A stretch of 64,000 nucleotides of DNA from positions 3,410,001-3,474,000 of the forward strand of contig NC_018397.1 in NCBI RefSeq assembly GCF_000208865.1. The letters are read 5' to 3'. Below are positions 21,765-32,700 of the stretch, piece after piece. The notes below the pieces were generated by a model. It was not told the origin of the DNA, made no database searches, and saw nothing but the letters and a program-made list of their open reading frames with translations. Both the position numbers and the translations under genes were made by a program. Position 1 is the first letter of the stretch; each line of letters begins with the position of its first letter. The stretch is from Neospora caninum Liverpool (taxonomy: Eukaryota; Apicomplexa; Conoidasida; Eucoccidiorida; Sarcocystidae).

Positions 21765-24700
21765 TTACGTGAAAGGGTGTTGGAAAGCTTTCAGGAATCT
21801 AGCGAATCGCATATGACGTAGCAAGTGACTGACGGTAATGTTCACGGTGGCGCCACTGACATGTGCCGCGCGCACTGCTGGTGATGCGAAATGCTGACAT
21901 TCTCGGAGACTCGACTGCAACGCATAGGAACCTCTCCGAGCCGCCTCCAGTTCACCCTGGAGGCTCAGCACTGTCCGCTCGTGCTCCTGCCTCAACTGAG
22001 CAACTTCCAGATAGATGGCGGACACCGTGTCTTGCGCTGCCTGCAGTTTGCTCGCCTCTGCCTGTTGACCGGAACAAAACGAGCGGGAAAGTCTTTCGCC
22101 TCGCAGTCTACCGAAGTTTCGCCCGCCGGGACAGAGCGCCGTTGGGGCCTCCTGGGCGCCCAGTCGAGTCTGTGGATGCACACGTGCCACGTTTCGTCGA
22201 TCTTCTTTCGAGCCTTGGCAGTTCCCTGCCTGTGCGCCGCTATTCACCTTTTGTATTTCAACGTTTTAAGAGTCTCCTACCGCGGGGGAGTATACAAGTG
22301 CAGAAAAGGTAGGTTTTTCTCACCATCGCACGTTGCTGCCAGTCCACCACAGTTCGCTGGGTCACATCGAGCGTCTCGGTTAATTGCCGAAGTCTCTGGC
22401 GTTCGTTCGCGATTTCTGTGCTGAGCGATTTTCTCCTTAGAGCTTCCATCTGGACAAACACCAGTCGAAAGACGGAAAAGTGTCGGCGGGACTCCAAACC
22501 CGCGCGAAAGCCGCGTAAGAAGTGAATGTCTGGAAACTGACGCACTGAAACACACGACTGCCTGGCGAAGTTGCCTTCGCTGTCTGACAGGCCTCGTTTT
22601 TCGCACGAAACTATTTGTCGTCGAATCGGTCCGTCCTGCATCCTGCAAACCCGCTTTCGTTTTCCTTCCCTTCGCCAGCAGATTTCCGCATTTCCTAAAC
22701 ACCAATCAGTCGACGCCCAACAGTCCTACGCGCCAGCATCCTGCCTGGGAGGCTCCGCACATCCTCGGCCCGTGGGTAGATAAACGTCGAGTTTCCATCT
22801 CTCTACCTCTGCAAACCCTCTTTGAGACACGCACACGCACGTGTGCGCTGCCCCGAAGTGAAAGAGTTGGTGAGATGCCGGCTCCGCTTTTTGTCGAATC
22901 GGACCTCCTTTGAAGCGAGTCTGTGTGTCTTGTCATTTCCCGCTACGCGTACTCGACTTTGTTGGAGGCATGTGCTTGTCTTTCTTCTTCCTTTTTTCTC
23001 TGCAGCCGCACGCACTACCTTGTCGCACAGTGCACCCTTCAGAGCGCTTCGCTTTCGCAACGCGTTCCCCCGAGCCTTTTTTCTCGAGACGAACCTCGGT
23101 TTTGACGCGGAGCCAGGCAGCAGTTACCCGTCGCATATTTGCGCCGTTTACAGCGGCATGCAGTCTGTGGACAGCCGCTTTTCTTCTCTCTTTGCCTTTC
23201 TCAGCGTGGTTTCTCAGCTGGTGAAAGGCCTCTCTGTAAGGCCTCATCAAGCAGGCCAGCGCCGCCTGAGCTACCCGGGCCCCGACTGCCTGGGCGTGTC
23301 TCCTCCGCGTTTCCGCGTAAGTTTTCACTGCGTGAAAGCCCAGCCTCAAAGCAGCCGCGCGGCCTAGCGCGCCCCGGACAAGAAAGGCAAGACCCAGCCG
23401 AATCCGCTTTCGGGAAGCGACGACCTGTCGCCATCTCTGGAAACTTTGCTGCGAGTGGCGAAGTCGCGAACGCCACGTGAAGTTGAAGAACCAGGCCGAG
23501 CGCCAGGGCATCAGGTGCCTGGAAACCGAGCAGAGGAAGAAACAGGGAGAAACAGACACGGAGAAGAAGTGAGCAGGAAAAGAACCGAGGACAATAACAA
23601 GAGGAAACGAAGCAGTGCGGTAGGCCAGGCACAAAGCTACAGAAACGGCTAGTTGACCTGACAAAGAGGAAATGGGAACGGGTGCGCGGGCGAGGACAAA
23701 GAGATATTCTCTTTCAGAGGATCGGCCTCTAGCCATGTAGAGCAAAACGAACAAAAAGGAGAGAAACAGGCCGAAGGACCGGAGGAGCGGAGATGCTTCT
23801 GACGCCAAAACGCGTTCTGTAAAACCCAAAAGGGAGTTCGATAGAGACGGTGTCGACAGCCACGTCCTTTCTTTTCCTGTTTGAACAGATGCTGTGTTGC
23901 GGCAAACGTGAGTCTTACTTGGTCGTGAGTTTCCATAGCATAAATGACTCTTTCACATGTCGAAGAACTACTCCGTTTACGGTCCAGAGGAAGACAGCAA
24001 GAGCTGCCGTGAAACCCGGAGACTCTCCCCCCACAGGTGAGGCCTTGGAGAACGGAATCGCTGTTTGTGCAGTGGACAGACACCAAAATGTTTCTCTCCC
24101 TCCATTACTGCTTTGCGTCCTTTCCGAGTTCAACTCAAACTGTCGAGAACAAGACCGTTTGGCATTCCTTCCGAATTTCCTCTCCTGTGTCGCCTCCCTT
24201 CCTTTTCCTTCCTTCTCTTCCGCTTGGCGTAGCCGTCTCCGTTGATCACCTCTTGCGTGCTGGGAGAGGGAGAGGAAAGCCCCGTGTTTGGCGCGTGAAA
24301 ACGACCTCAAGAGAGACAGGCGAAGAACCGTTATTGCTGCGACCTTGGCCTTCTGCTCAACGGGAAACAGAATGGCCTGGGCATTTTCCCCTTTGTGTCT
24401 TCTCTCTTTGACTCGCTCTGCATGCCCTGTCCATCTCCCCGCTTCTTCTTCGTTGCTTCTTTTTCGTCGGTCTCCCTGTACAAGAACATCGTACGAAGGC
24501 TCTCTTCTTCCTTCCGCCCTGGTCCCCCGTGTACCCGTTTCCCTCTGAAGTTCGTTCTGTCGTCTCTCGTTTTGTTCTTCTCTTTCTTCTGTCTGTTCAA
24601 CGCCTGTGGCGCGTCTTGTTCCCGCGGCCCGCGAGGGGTTCCTCGTTCCACTGCTAGAGACGCCCTTGTCGCTTTCTGCCTTTTCTCTGTCGCTCTTCCT

Positions 24701-27700
24701 TCTCCAGGGGTGAAAGGGCAGCGAGCGAAGCTGGTGAAAAGCGAGAAAAAGAAGACGCTGCTTGACGGAACCTAAAATCGTGGAGAAAATCAGCAAGCAC
24801 AAAGACATGTGCTGACCGGGAGAATGCGAAGCAGACAGGACAGGAGCGTTGCAGGAACCAGACGAGGAAGAGGAAGAGCCGGAAGAGGAAGAGGATGAAG
24901 AAGAGGAGGAAGTAGAGGAGGAAGAAGACGAAGCGGATGGGGGAGAACACGGAGATGTAGATGAGGAACAGGCAACATGAGAGGAAGGAGAAAGAGAAGA
25001 GGGCGAGGAAGACGGCTCAAGCTTTTGAGCGATGAGGACACGTTCCAGGGAACGGTAGGAACACTGAGTTGTGCCGGACGTAGCGGCAGAAGACCTGACT
25101 CCGAAAGGACGGGAATCAGCCTCTGAAAGACTTGTGTTTCTGGCTGACACACGCAGAAGAATGGAACGGAAATAGGCACGTGAGAAAGCATGGACATGCG
25201 AACTCAACAGAGGAACACCCATCGGAAATCAGGCGAAAGGGGGCGGTTCTTCCTCATTCAAGACAAGCTCCGGCTTCAACGTTCTTTCCCCACTTTGAAA
25301 ACGTTCTCTGCCTCTGCTATGTATTTCGCTCCCGGCCGACAACATGCGTGCTTCTGTGCTGTTCCAACCCACCATGATTCGGTTGCTTCATTCGTCTCTG
25401 CTTCTCCCCATTTCCCTTTTCCTTCCACTGATCTTTTCTCGCCTTCCTTCAACTCTCTTCTGTTCCTCCCACTGGTTTCCGCCTTCATGTTGCGTCTACC
25501 TGTGCGGTCCCTTCTACCTGTTGCGTGCGCTCCGTTCCCCACCTCACAGCGTCCACATCTTCCCGTGTGATGTTTCAGCAGCTTCGGTGGGGGATTTTAC
25601 TGCTTTGCCTCGCACCTAGACAATGCCGAGAAACTGTAGTCGGCTGTCCAACCTCAGAAACGCGGCTTCTTTGATACAAAATCCGTGACGCACGCGTCCC
25701 CGTATTCGACTCGCCGTTGCCGTTTCCGGTGTACATACACCGGAAGAAGTCCATGGCAACGCCGCAGAGCTGACGCCGTAGGCGACCGCGCCACTGTTGC
25801 AGCTTCTTGCGTGCGAGAACGCGAAGTTCCCGTCGTCTCACCACAGCAGTTTGCCACGTCTGTCACACAGATGTAGATAGTGGACAGGAGCCGGGGCATC
25901 GGCCAAAGGAGAAAAGGAAAAGAGAAACCTTCCTGTCTCCCTTCTTGTGTCACACACAGTATTTCCCTTCACACAGGCATCGTTCGTTGTCTGGATATAT
26001 ACTGTGGAGGGAGAAAAACAAAAAGAGGGGAAACAAGCGCCTCAGCCGGTCGTCGACGAATAGGGACGATGGCTTTGTATATGCGTTTGTCATCTATCTC
26101 TCTTTTACTCGATATATCCTTCTGTCTATACAACTGTAGGTGTTTATTTACGCACGTATGCGTGTGTGTGTGAATACGTATATCTCGCGTGCACAAAAAC
26201 ACACGCCTTGAAACGTCAAAGATCGTACTAGTGTCCTGGCGTGTTCCCATGACTACCTTTAATTCCTGCATGTTCATCGTTGCCTGCGTCGCTTCAAACG
26301 GCTCAGCCACAACAGTTCCGCCTATCGTGGTTTTCTTCCCTTACTTTGTAGACCAACGCGCAGAGCTTCAGGTCGTTCTGCTTGGCTCTGAGTGCTGCCA
26401 ATCGTCCCAATGTTGTTTGTCGTCTCTCGTCCTCTGTTTTCGTTGCTGGCGCTTCCTCTGCTCTTTCCAGAGCCTTCTCGGACTCCACGGAAACCTGGTA
26501 CACACAACGCCTCTGGGGCGCAAGAGAGGAGGAATGCGGAGTAGATTGCACGATCTGAAACCCAGACCGGCAGAGAGACAATCACCATGCGGCTGCCGAA
26601 CGGACCAGAAAACAACGTAGGCTTTTGAACGACAAGAGGGCTCCACGAATTTGACGGTGATTCTCGCGTGGCCTACGACGTTTTGCCTTCCCGTCTCACG
26701 CCTTCTTCGCGAGGGGCGAATAACGCATCGCTGCGTGCGTGAACGGGAGTCTCTCCGTTCATCAAGCAACCTCCATTTTTGCGCAGTCGGTTCGCTCGAA
26801 TGGAGAAAGACAGAAGCTACATAGCTAGGTAGGCAGACAGGAATTACGCAGAGAAGACTTTCGAGGCAGGAGGGATAGGTCTGTTTCTGTGTATCCCCTG
26901 GGTATCCGGTCGGTGGGATAAGGAAGACACTGCAGACGCGAGTCCCCGAAACTCTCGGGCATCCTCTGAAGCGAGAATCCACAAGCCGTGTCTCAGCTCT
27001 TCTGATCGGAAGCGTCTTCTCAGGAGCTGTCTCCATGTGGTCCTTTTTTCCGCAAGGTCGCGAGAGGGAACAAGCATGTTTGCTGTCGAGTGTCTCTCGC
27101 CGTGTTGCCATGGCGCGTCACCTGGTGCTGTGCCTCAACTTGCTCGCGCCTTCCCTGCTCCAAGCTCGATTCCCGTCTGCACAGTTTGCATGCATTTTCA
27201 CGCCGGGAAAGAGACACATCGCAGAGAGGAAAGCGCAGATGTCTCAAGGTGAGGGCTCGTTTTTTTGGTTCCTGCTCAAGGAAACGCGCCGCTCTCTCCC
27301 ACACTCTCTGCCCCACGAGACTCCGGCGGTGCGTCTCCAAGTGAAAGGGACCGCCGAGCCCAAGCGTAACACTGGATAGAGAGACACGGAACGAGGAGAA
27401 CGCCGAGAGAAGGTGACTGGGCCGGCAGACCTGGTGCTGAGCACGGAAATCCAGCTTTCAAAAGAAAATGCAAGAGAGCGGAAAATCTCGAAGGATCCAG
27501 CCAGCCGAGTCGCTTCGGATCACATGCATATGACTGGAAAGTGAGGAGAAAAGGAGTGCAACAGAACACACGCTGAACTTGGGAGATCCACCATGAATGT
27601 GCATCTGGTCTCTTGAGAGAAAGCGACAAAACAGACAAGAAAGAACGTCTGGGCCTACGTTTCGAGTTTCGTCTTCAGCTGTGCGATCTCCTTGCGCGCC

Positions 27701-28710
27701 GCCGCTGTCGCTCTTCCCTGTTCTTCTGCAGCCTTCTGCAACGCGAAAACGGTCGAGAAGAAGATTAGAGGGTGTGAGAACGAAAGGTGTATATATCAAC
27801 AACTATTTAGTTTTCTTCGTATGGATATTTATGAATTTCCGTTTTGTTACAATAATGAAAATGCTACTGCATTGAGTAAGCCAGGTCGAAGCACGAAGAC
27901 GTTGCGGAGAACAAGTTAGAACCATCGGGGAGGCGAGACCTCAGTGGAGAGCGAGGAAACCCTCGAGCGACTTACGTTTGCGGCTGCGAGCGCATTCGTC
28001 AGGGCTTCTTCCGCATGTTTGTGCCTGGGAGAGAGAAGACCACAAAGGGGCCGAGAGCGAGAAGGGCATCGACGACGAACGACAAAAACAGGCCTCTCGC
28101 TCCAAATAGATTTCACGGAAAACGAGTCACAAACAGCGAGCGACACAGGTGAACAGATGAGCAGAAATTTGTGCAGGCCCGTTCGGCACAACCCACATGA
28201 GGTCTTCGGCGATCCGTTTGCTCCGTACCTTTCCAGATCTCGATACAACCCCTTTTCTGTCTGCCGTCGCTCTTGAAGTTCGATCTCCATTTCTTGAACG
28301 CGATACATCATCTTCTTTTGTCTCTCCACCAGCAGAGCCTGCCTTCTTCCGAGCTCGGCTATTAGCGCCGCCCTTCGATGTCTCTCTACCTCCACCTTCC
28401 TGTCTTCTTGCGCTCCCCTTCCCTCTCTCTTCTTCTGCTCTCCCTTATTCTTCTCGTCACTGTCTCCTTCCCTTTCTCTCTGTGCACTTCGTCTCTGCAA
28501 CTCCGTCAGACGGCAGAGATCGCTGTCCGCGGGTCTCGTCGAGCGTCCACGTTGATGTGCAGAGAGGTCCGAGAGGGAGGAAGAGCGGGCGGACGCAACA
28601 CTCGTTTCTTCTCGTCTCTCTCTCGTCCCATCACGGCCTGGCGTCCTCCTTCTCCCGTGTTCTTCGTCTTCTTTCCTCCGTCCTTCCGCCTCTCGTCCCC
28701 CCGCCAACAT
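21765..28710 (-). CDS. Coiled-coil protein with Sfi1-like helical repeats, multi-exon
   Basis: Phase-consistent minus-strand exons are 28710-28229, 28024-27976, 27735-27659, 27176-27122, 26494-26345, 26283-26257, one beginning at 25859, a long one ending at 23919, 23518-23019, 22449-22324 and 22061-21765 (stop TAA). The join between the 25859 exon and the long one, and an exon between 23018 and 22450, are unresolved. The N-terminal exons encode coiled coil (MMYRVQEMEIELQERR, KEIAQLKTKLE). The middle encodes repeated short helices ending in aromatic/basic motifs (LFLAFHQLRSLPF, SFMLWK, SFQRWRQ, GFHAVK, AFHQLRN, AAWLRVK), like the centrin-binding repeats of Sfi1. The C-terminus returns to heptads (TEIANERQRLRQLTETLD, EVAQLRQEHERTVLSLQ). 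A centrosome or basal-body role is inferred. ATG 28710 may not be the true start, because the frame stays open upstream. Confidence 0.65.
24860..24965 (-). repeat. Poly-serine (GAAGAG)n low-complexity tract
   Basis: An imperfect GAA/GAG run on the plus strand encodes poly-Ser in the minus-strand reading frame of the coiled-coil gene. Such tracts are typical of coccidian proteins and prone to length change. Confidence 0.75.
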
Positions 28711-29726
28711 TTCCCGACGCCCCTGCCTCGTGGCTGAAGAACTCTGCGGGTGCCGTCTCCGTTCGCCTTTCTCGCGCTCTTCCGTTTTCGGCAGCAGCGA
28801 GCCTAGCAGTCTCCGGCCGGTCTCGCCGCCGTCCTGCGGCCACGCGTGACGCGGCTCTTTCCTGGTCGTCTCTCGCCCTCCCTGTTCGACGCTCGACGTC
28901 CGGATGCTCGGGATCGTTCCCCCAACGCCTCGACTCAGCCTGGTGGACTTTCCGTTTTCGTCGCCTATCCTCCCGCGCTGTTTGTCCAGCTTCGGCGCGG
29001 TACCCGGTGCGCGCGTTCTTCCCTTGGAACCCTCCGAGCTCAGGCTGAAGAGCCGAGACGAAACGTGGAGGACACACAGTCGAGACAGGGTGGAACACGG
29101 CGGATCGTCTGGTGTGATACGGCATTTCAGGAGATCGCCTTTCTCTCGATATACTTTTGCGTTCGTATTGGATTCGGGATACGAGTGGAGGCAAAAGCGT
29201 GGATGCCTACAGAATCACGTTAACCAACGGGGCAGTTAAGTGTCAACGAAAAACCCACGCCCAGACAAACGACCGTGAGAGACTGGCGGTCGGTGCCTGA
29301 GGACAATGTGCAGAGCAACAGCAGTGACTGTGAAGCATGCCAACGGGCCCCCGAAGAAGCTAAACAACGAACTTTAACTCTGCCTATCCCAATCTCCTCG
29401 CCTTCTTCACCTTTATGCATCGCGCCGCTCATCCGCCTTCTGGTTCTCCCCCGAAACCTCTCAACCCCTTCTCGAGAGCCTCACGTCTCGGCTTTTCCTC
29501 CATTTTTGGTGGCTGGCAGCTTCGCGCGTCTAAGTGGGGACAGATGACTGCGTAAACCGGTGGGTCGCGAGGGAAAGAGAGAAGAAGCGACACACATCGA
29601 CAGATGAACAGGTGTACGCAAATAATCTCAAGACACCTCAGGCCCCCTCGCGGGGTCGGCTAGAAGTTGCCTTGGAAAAGACACGCAGACGCACCAGCTG
29701 CGAGTCCACGTGGATAAAAACACGGC
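28711..29726. other. Region between the coiled-coil gene and the Ser-rich ORF
   Basis: On the minus strand two frames are open through 28631-29194: one continuous with the coiled-coil gene, and one Arg/Glu-rich frame that ends at 28631. Either could be a 5' exon. Candidate acceptors are CTCAG near 29302 and CTGTAG near 29208. The stretch may be an intron of one large gene or a short intergenic space; I cannot decide from sequence alone. Confidence 0.4.
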
Positions 29727-32700
29727 TTACATGTCGAGTGCTAGACGTTGGTGCTTCCTCACGAGGTTTCCGAGTAGCAGTCCTAGGCCGAATAAATGTC
29801 CCCTTCTCGCCTCGTCTCGTGCTTTGTTCCGCCCCGTTTCTCGGATCTGTCCCTCCAGAACAGAGTTCTGCGCTCGCCGTCTCCTGGCTTTGGCTGCCTC
29901 GCGCCCAGTTTCGGCCGCTTCGCTGGACCCTTCCGAGTTATGAAGTGTTACGACGGCTGCGTCTGTGTCTTTTCCTAGAGCGCCCGCTTTCTTGTATTTT
30001 AGAGAGGATTTCAGCGAGAGAGGGGTCGACACGGACGCGCGCGCTCCGCCGCCCCCACTCCCGTCTTCTTCTCCTTTGCTTGCACTGTCGCGTCCCCTGA
30101 GGGCCCGCGCGTCCGCAGAAGCACTCTCGACATGTCCAGATTTCTCCCTCCTTAACTCTCTCAGCTCGGGCTGCAGAATGCGAAGGGCATGGAGACTGAG
30201 TTTCCAGTCCTGCGTAGCTCGAAGCAGCTGAGCGTCGTCTTCTTCATTTTCTTTCCCCCCGGCCGCGGCTGCGTTGCCCCTCACCCCTCCTGCTGCCTTT
30301 TTCACGGCGTGCGGCTGCGCAGCTTTTGCTCCGGACTGCCTCGAGCCCGCGGCGCGTGCTCTCCGCGCGTTCGGGGATTCGGACAGAAGAGCAGAGGAGG
30401 AGGGCGAAGACAGAGCGGGTCTCGCGTTCTGAAGGAGACAGGCGATGTTTTTGTTAGCCTTCGCTTGGCTCGGGGAGAGACCGGCAGACGACACAGCGGA
30501 CGCCGGAGAGAAGTCGCTGACGCCGGACGCACCGTCCCTCTTCGGCTCCGCCCCGTCGCTCCAGGGCCTTGCCACTGAAAGAGGAGAAGCAGAGAAAGAG
30601 GCCCGAGACAGGACATGTGCATCTTGGGATGTTTCGCAGACCACATCCGAGACAGCAGGCCTGAGCTGTAGAGAGGCGCCGTCTTCTTGTCCGCTCAAAC
30701 AAGGCGAATAGGGATCGGAGCGGTGGAGAGAAGACGCAGGCTCGACTCGAGACAGAGACGTCGAGTTTCTTCTGTCGAGATCCGAGGCGTTCGCAGCACT
30801 TGCTGAGTCCCAGCGATCAGCCGTTTTCACCCCTGGCAGTGGACGAAGACTTCGCATTCTCATGTCTTGCGTTCTTGCCTCTGGGAACACAGGAGGCGCG
30901 CACGCGCTGCCGCTCTTGGAGGACTGCAGTTCACGTGTTCCGTGTGCCCCAAGACAGAACGACGGCGAGAAATGAAACAGAGGAGCAGGAGAAGACTCCA
31001 AAGAAAGAGTGGAGAGGCTACATTCTTCTTCGCTTCTTTTCGTGGAAGACATTTCGTCGGTCTTCCCGGTCTCCGCTTTTGAGGAAGAACCTCGTCGCGG
31101 GCTCTTTCGATCCTCGTCGCTACCCCGCTCCTCGATGTCCCTGCCCCAAGACAGACTCGCTTCCGTCTTCTCGGAAGCTTGCTTTCCTTGCATTTCTTCT
31201 CCCTTCCTTCCCTCCACATGCGGATGAAGACGGAACGGCAGGTGAAGGCGAGGGACATCTCTTAGGGCATCCCGTTTCTCCGCGCATCTGTCTCGCGCAT
31301 CCTCTGCCGGAAGATGACGATGCCCAGAAAAAGAGCCAGGAGAGGAAGAGCAAGAAGAGAATGACAACGAAGAGACACCCGAACAACGACATACATCGCA
31401 ACAAGCGGATACAGATGACGATGAAGAAAAGGATGAAGAAAATGGAGAAAACGACGAAGAACAGGAAGCAGAGGATGCCGAAGAGAAGGAAGGAGACGAA
31501 GAGGAAGAGAAGGAAGAGGACGAAGAGGAAGAGGACGAAGAGGAAGAGGACGAAGAGGAAGAGGAAGAAGAGGAAGAAGAGGAAGACGAAGAGAAGGAAG
31601 AAGACGACGAGGAAGAGGAAGGCGAAGAGAAGGAAGAAGACGACGAGGAAGAGGAAGACGAAGAGAAGGAAGAGGACGACGAGGAAGAGGAAGACGAAGA
31701 GAAGGAAGAGGAAGACGAAGAGAAGGAAGAGGACGACGAGGAAGAGGAAGACGAAGAGAAGGAAGAGGACGACGAGGAAGAGGAAGACGAAGAGAAGGAA
31801 GAGGACGACGAGGAAGAGGAAGACGAAGAGAAGGAAGAAGACGACGAGGAAGAGGAAGACGAAGAGAAGGAAGAAGACGACGAGGAAGAGGAAGACGAAG
31901 AGAAGGAAGAAGACGACGAGGAAGACGATGACGAGGACGACGGAGAAGCAGAAGAGGATGGCCACGAAGGAGGAGAATTAGAAGTTGTCGAACAAGACGG
32001 GAGAGTCCCCGAGGGCAGGTCTAGGAACGGATCAGAATTCGTGCATGTTGAAGGCGATAACGACGGCAAAGAGGCGAGATCTGTTGGCCGTTCAGTCTCT
32101 TTGCTCCGTTTGTTCTGTTTTGAAGCGTGCGTTTCGTCCCAGAGCTTCGGTACGCACTGGAGCACTTGAGGCAACTGCGACGGCATTCCCCAGGATTCAG
32201 GCCCAGGCAGAGCGAGAGAATAGGGAGCGGAAGAAAAGAGGGAGACAGAAGGGATGCCGTCTCGTCGGGAGTCTCTTTCGACGTCACTGGAGCTCTGCGC
32301 GAAACCAGAGGCAGACGGGAGCGAACTACAACGGAAGGGGGGAAGAGAAGCTGCACTGCCTACAAGCGCACTAGGAATACTTGGCGATGACCTCCTGTCT
32401 CGCACGGAAACGGATCCAGCTGGTGGTTCACAGGAATCGAACCCTTTCGCTGAAGTCGAATGCGGCCCAGTTTTGGTTCGAGGCGGGCAACACGCGAGAG
32501 TGTGACAAACCGCATTTTGAGAGGAACTGAAATCCGCGCGGTCACCTGGCCGACCAGAGCTCTTCGCTCGCGCCTCCGTGCCTTCGGCCAAGGCTTGCGG
32601 GGAAGAGGGCGAAGCACACAGCGCTGCCGTGCCTGCCGGAAGTCCATTGGACGACGAGGAGCTCAGAGCGGAGTGAGATGCGAGGGAGAAGAAAGACGAG

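Noticed and set aside
31120..31965. 281-codon minus-strand ORF of repeated Leu/Phe/Val, resembling a membrane protein
   Set aside because: The hydrophobic pattern is only a third reading of the same 36-bp repeat; it begins and ends with the repeat.
30800..31981. 393-codon plus-strand ORF rich in Arg/Lys/Thr repeats
   Set aside because: It is a frame of the 36-bp GA-rich array opposite the Ser-rich ORF. Upstream of the array it has no conserved features.
32425..32442. tRNA B-box-like sequence on the minus strand (GGTTCGATTCC)
   Set aside because: No matching A box or acceptor stem; it lies inside the Ser-rich coding frame.
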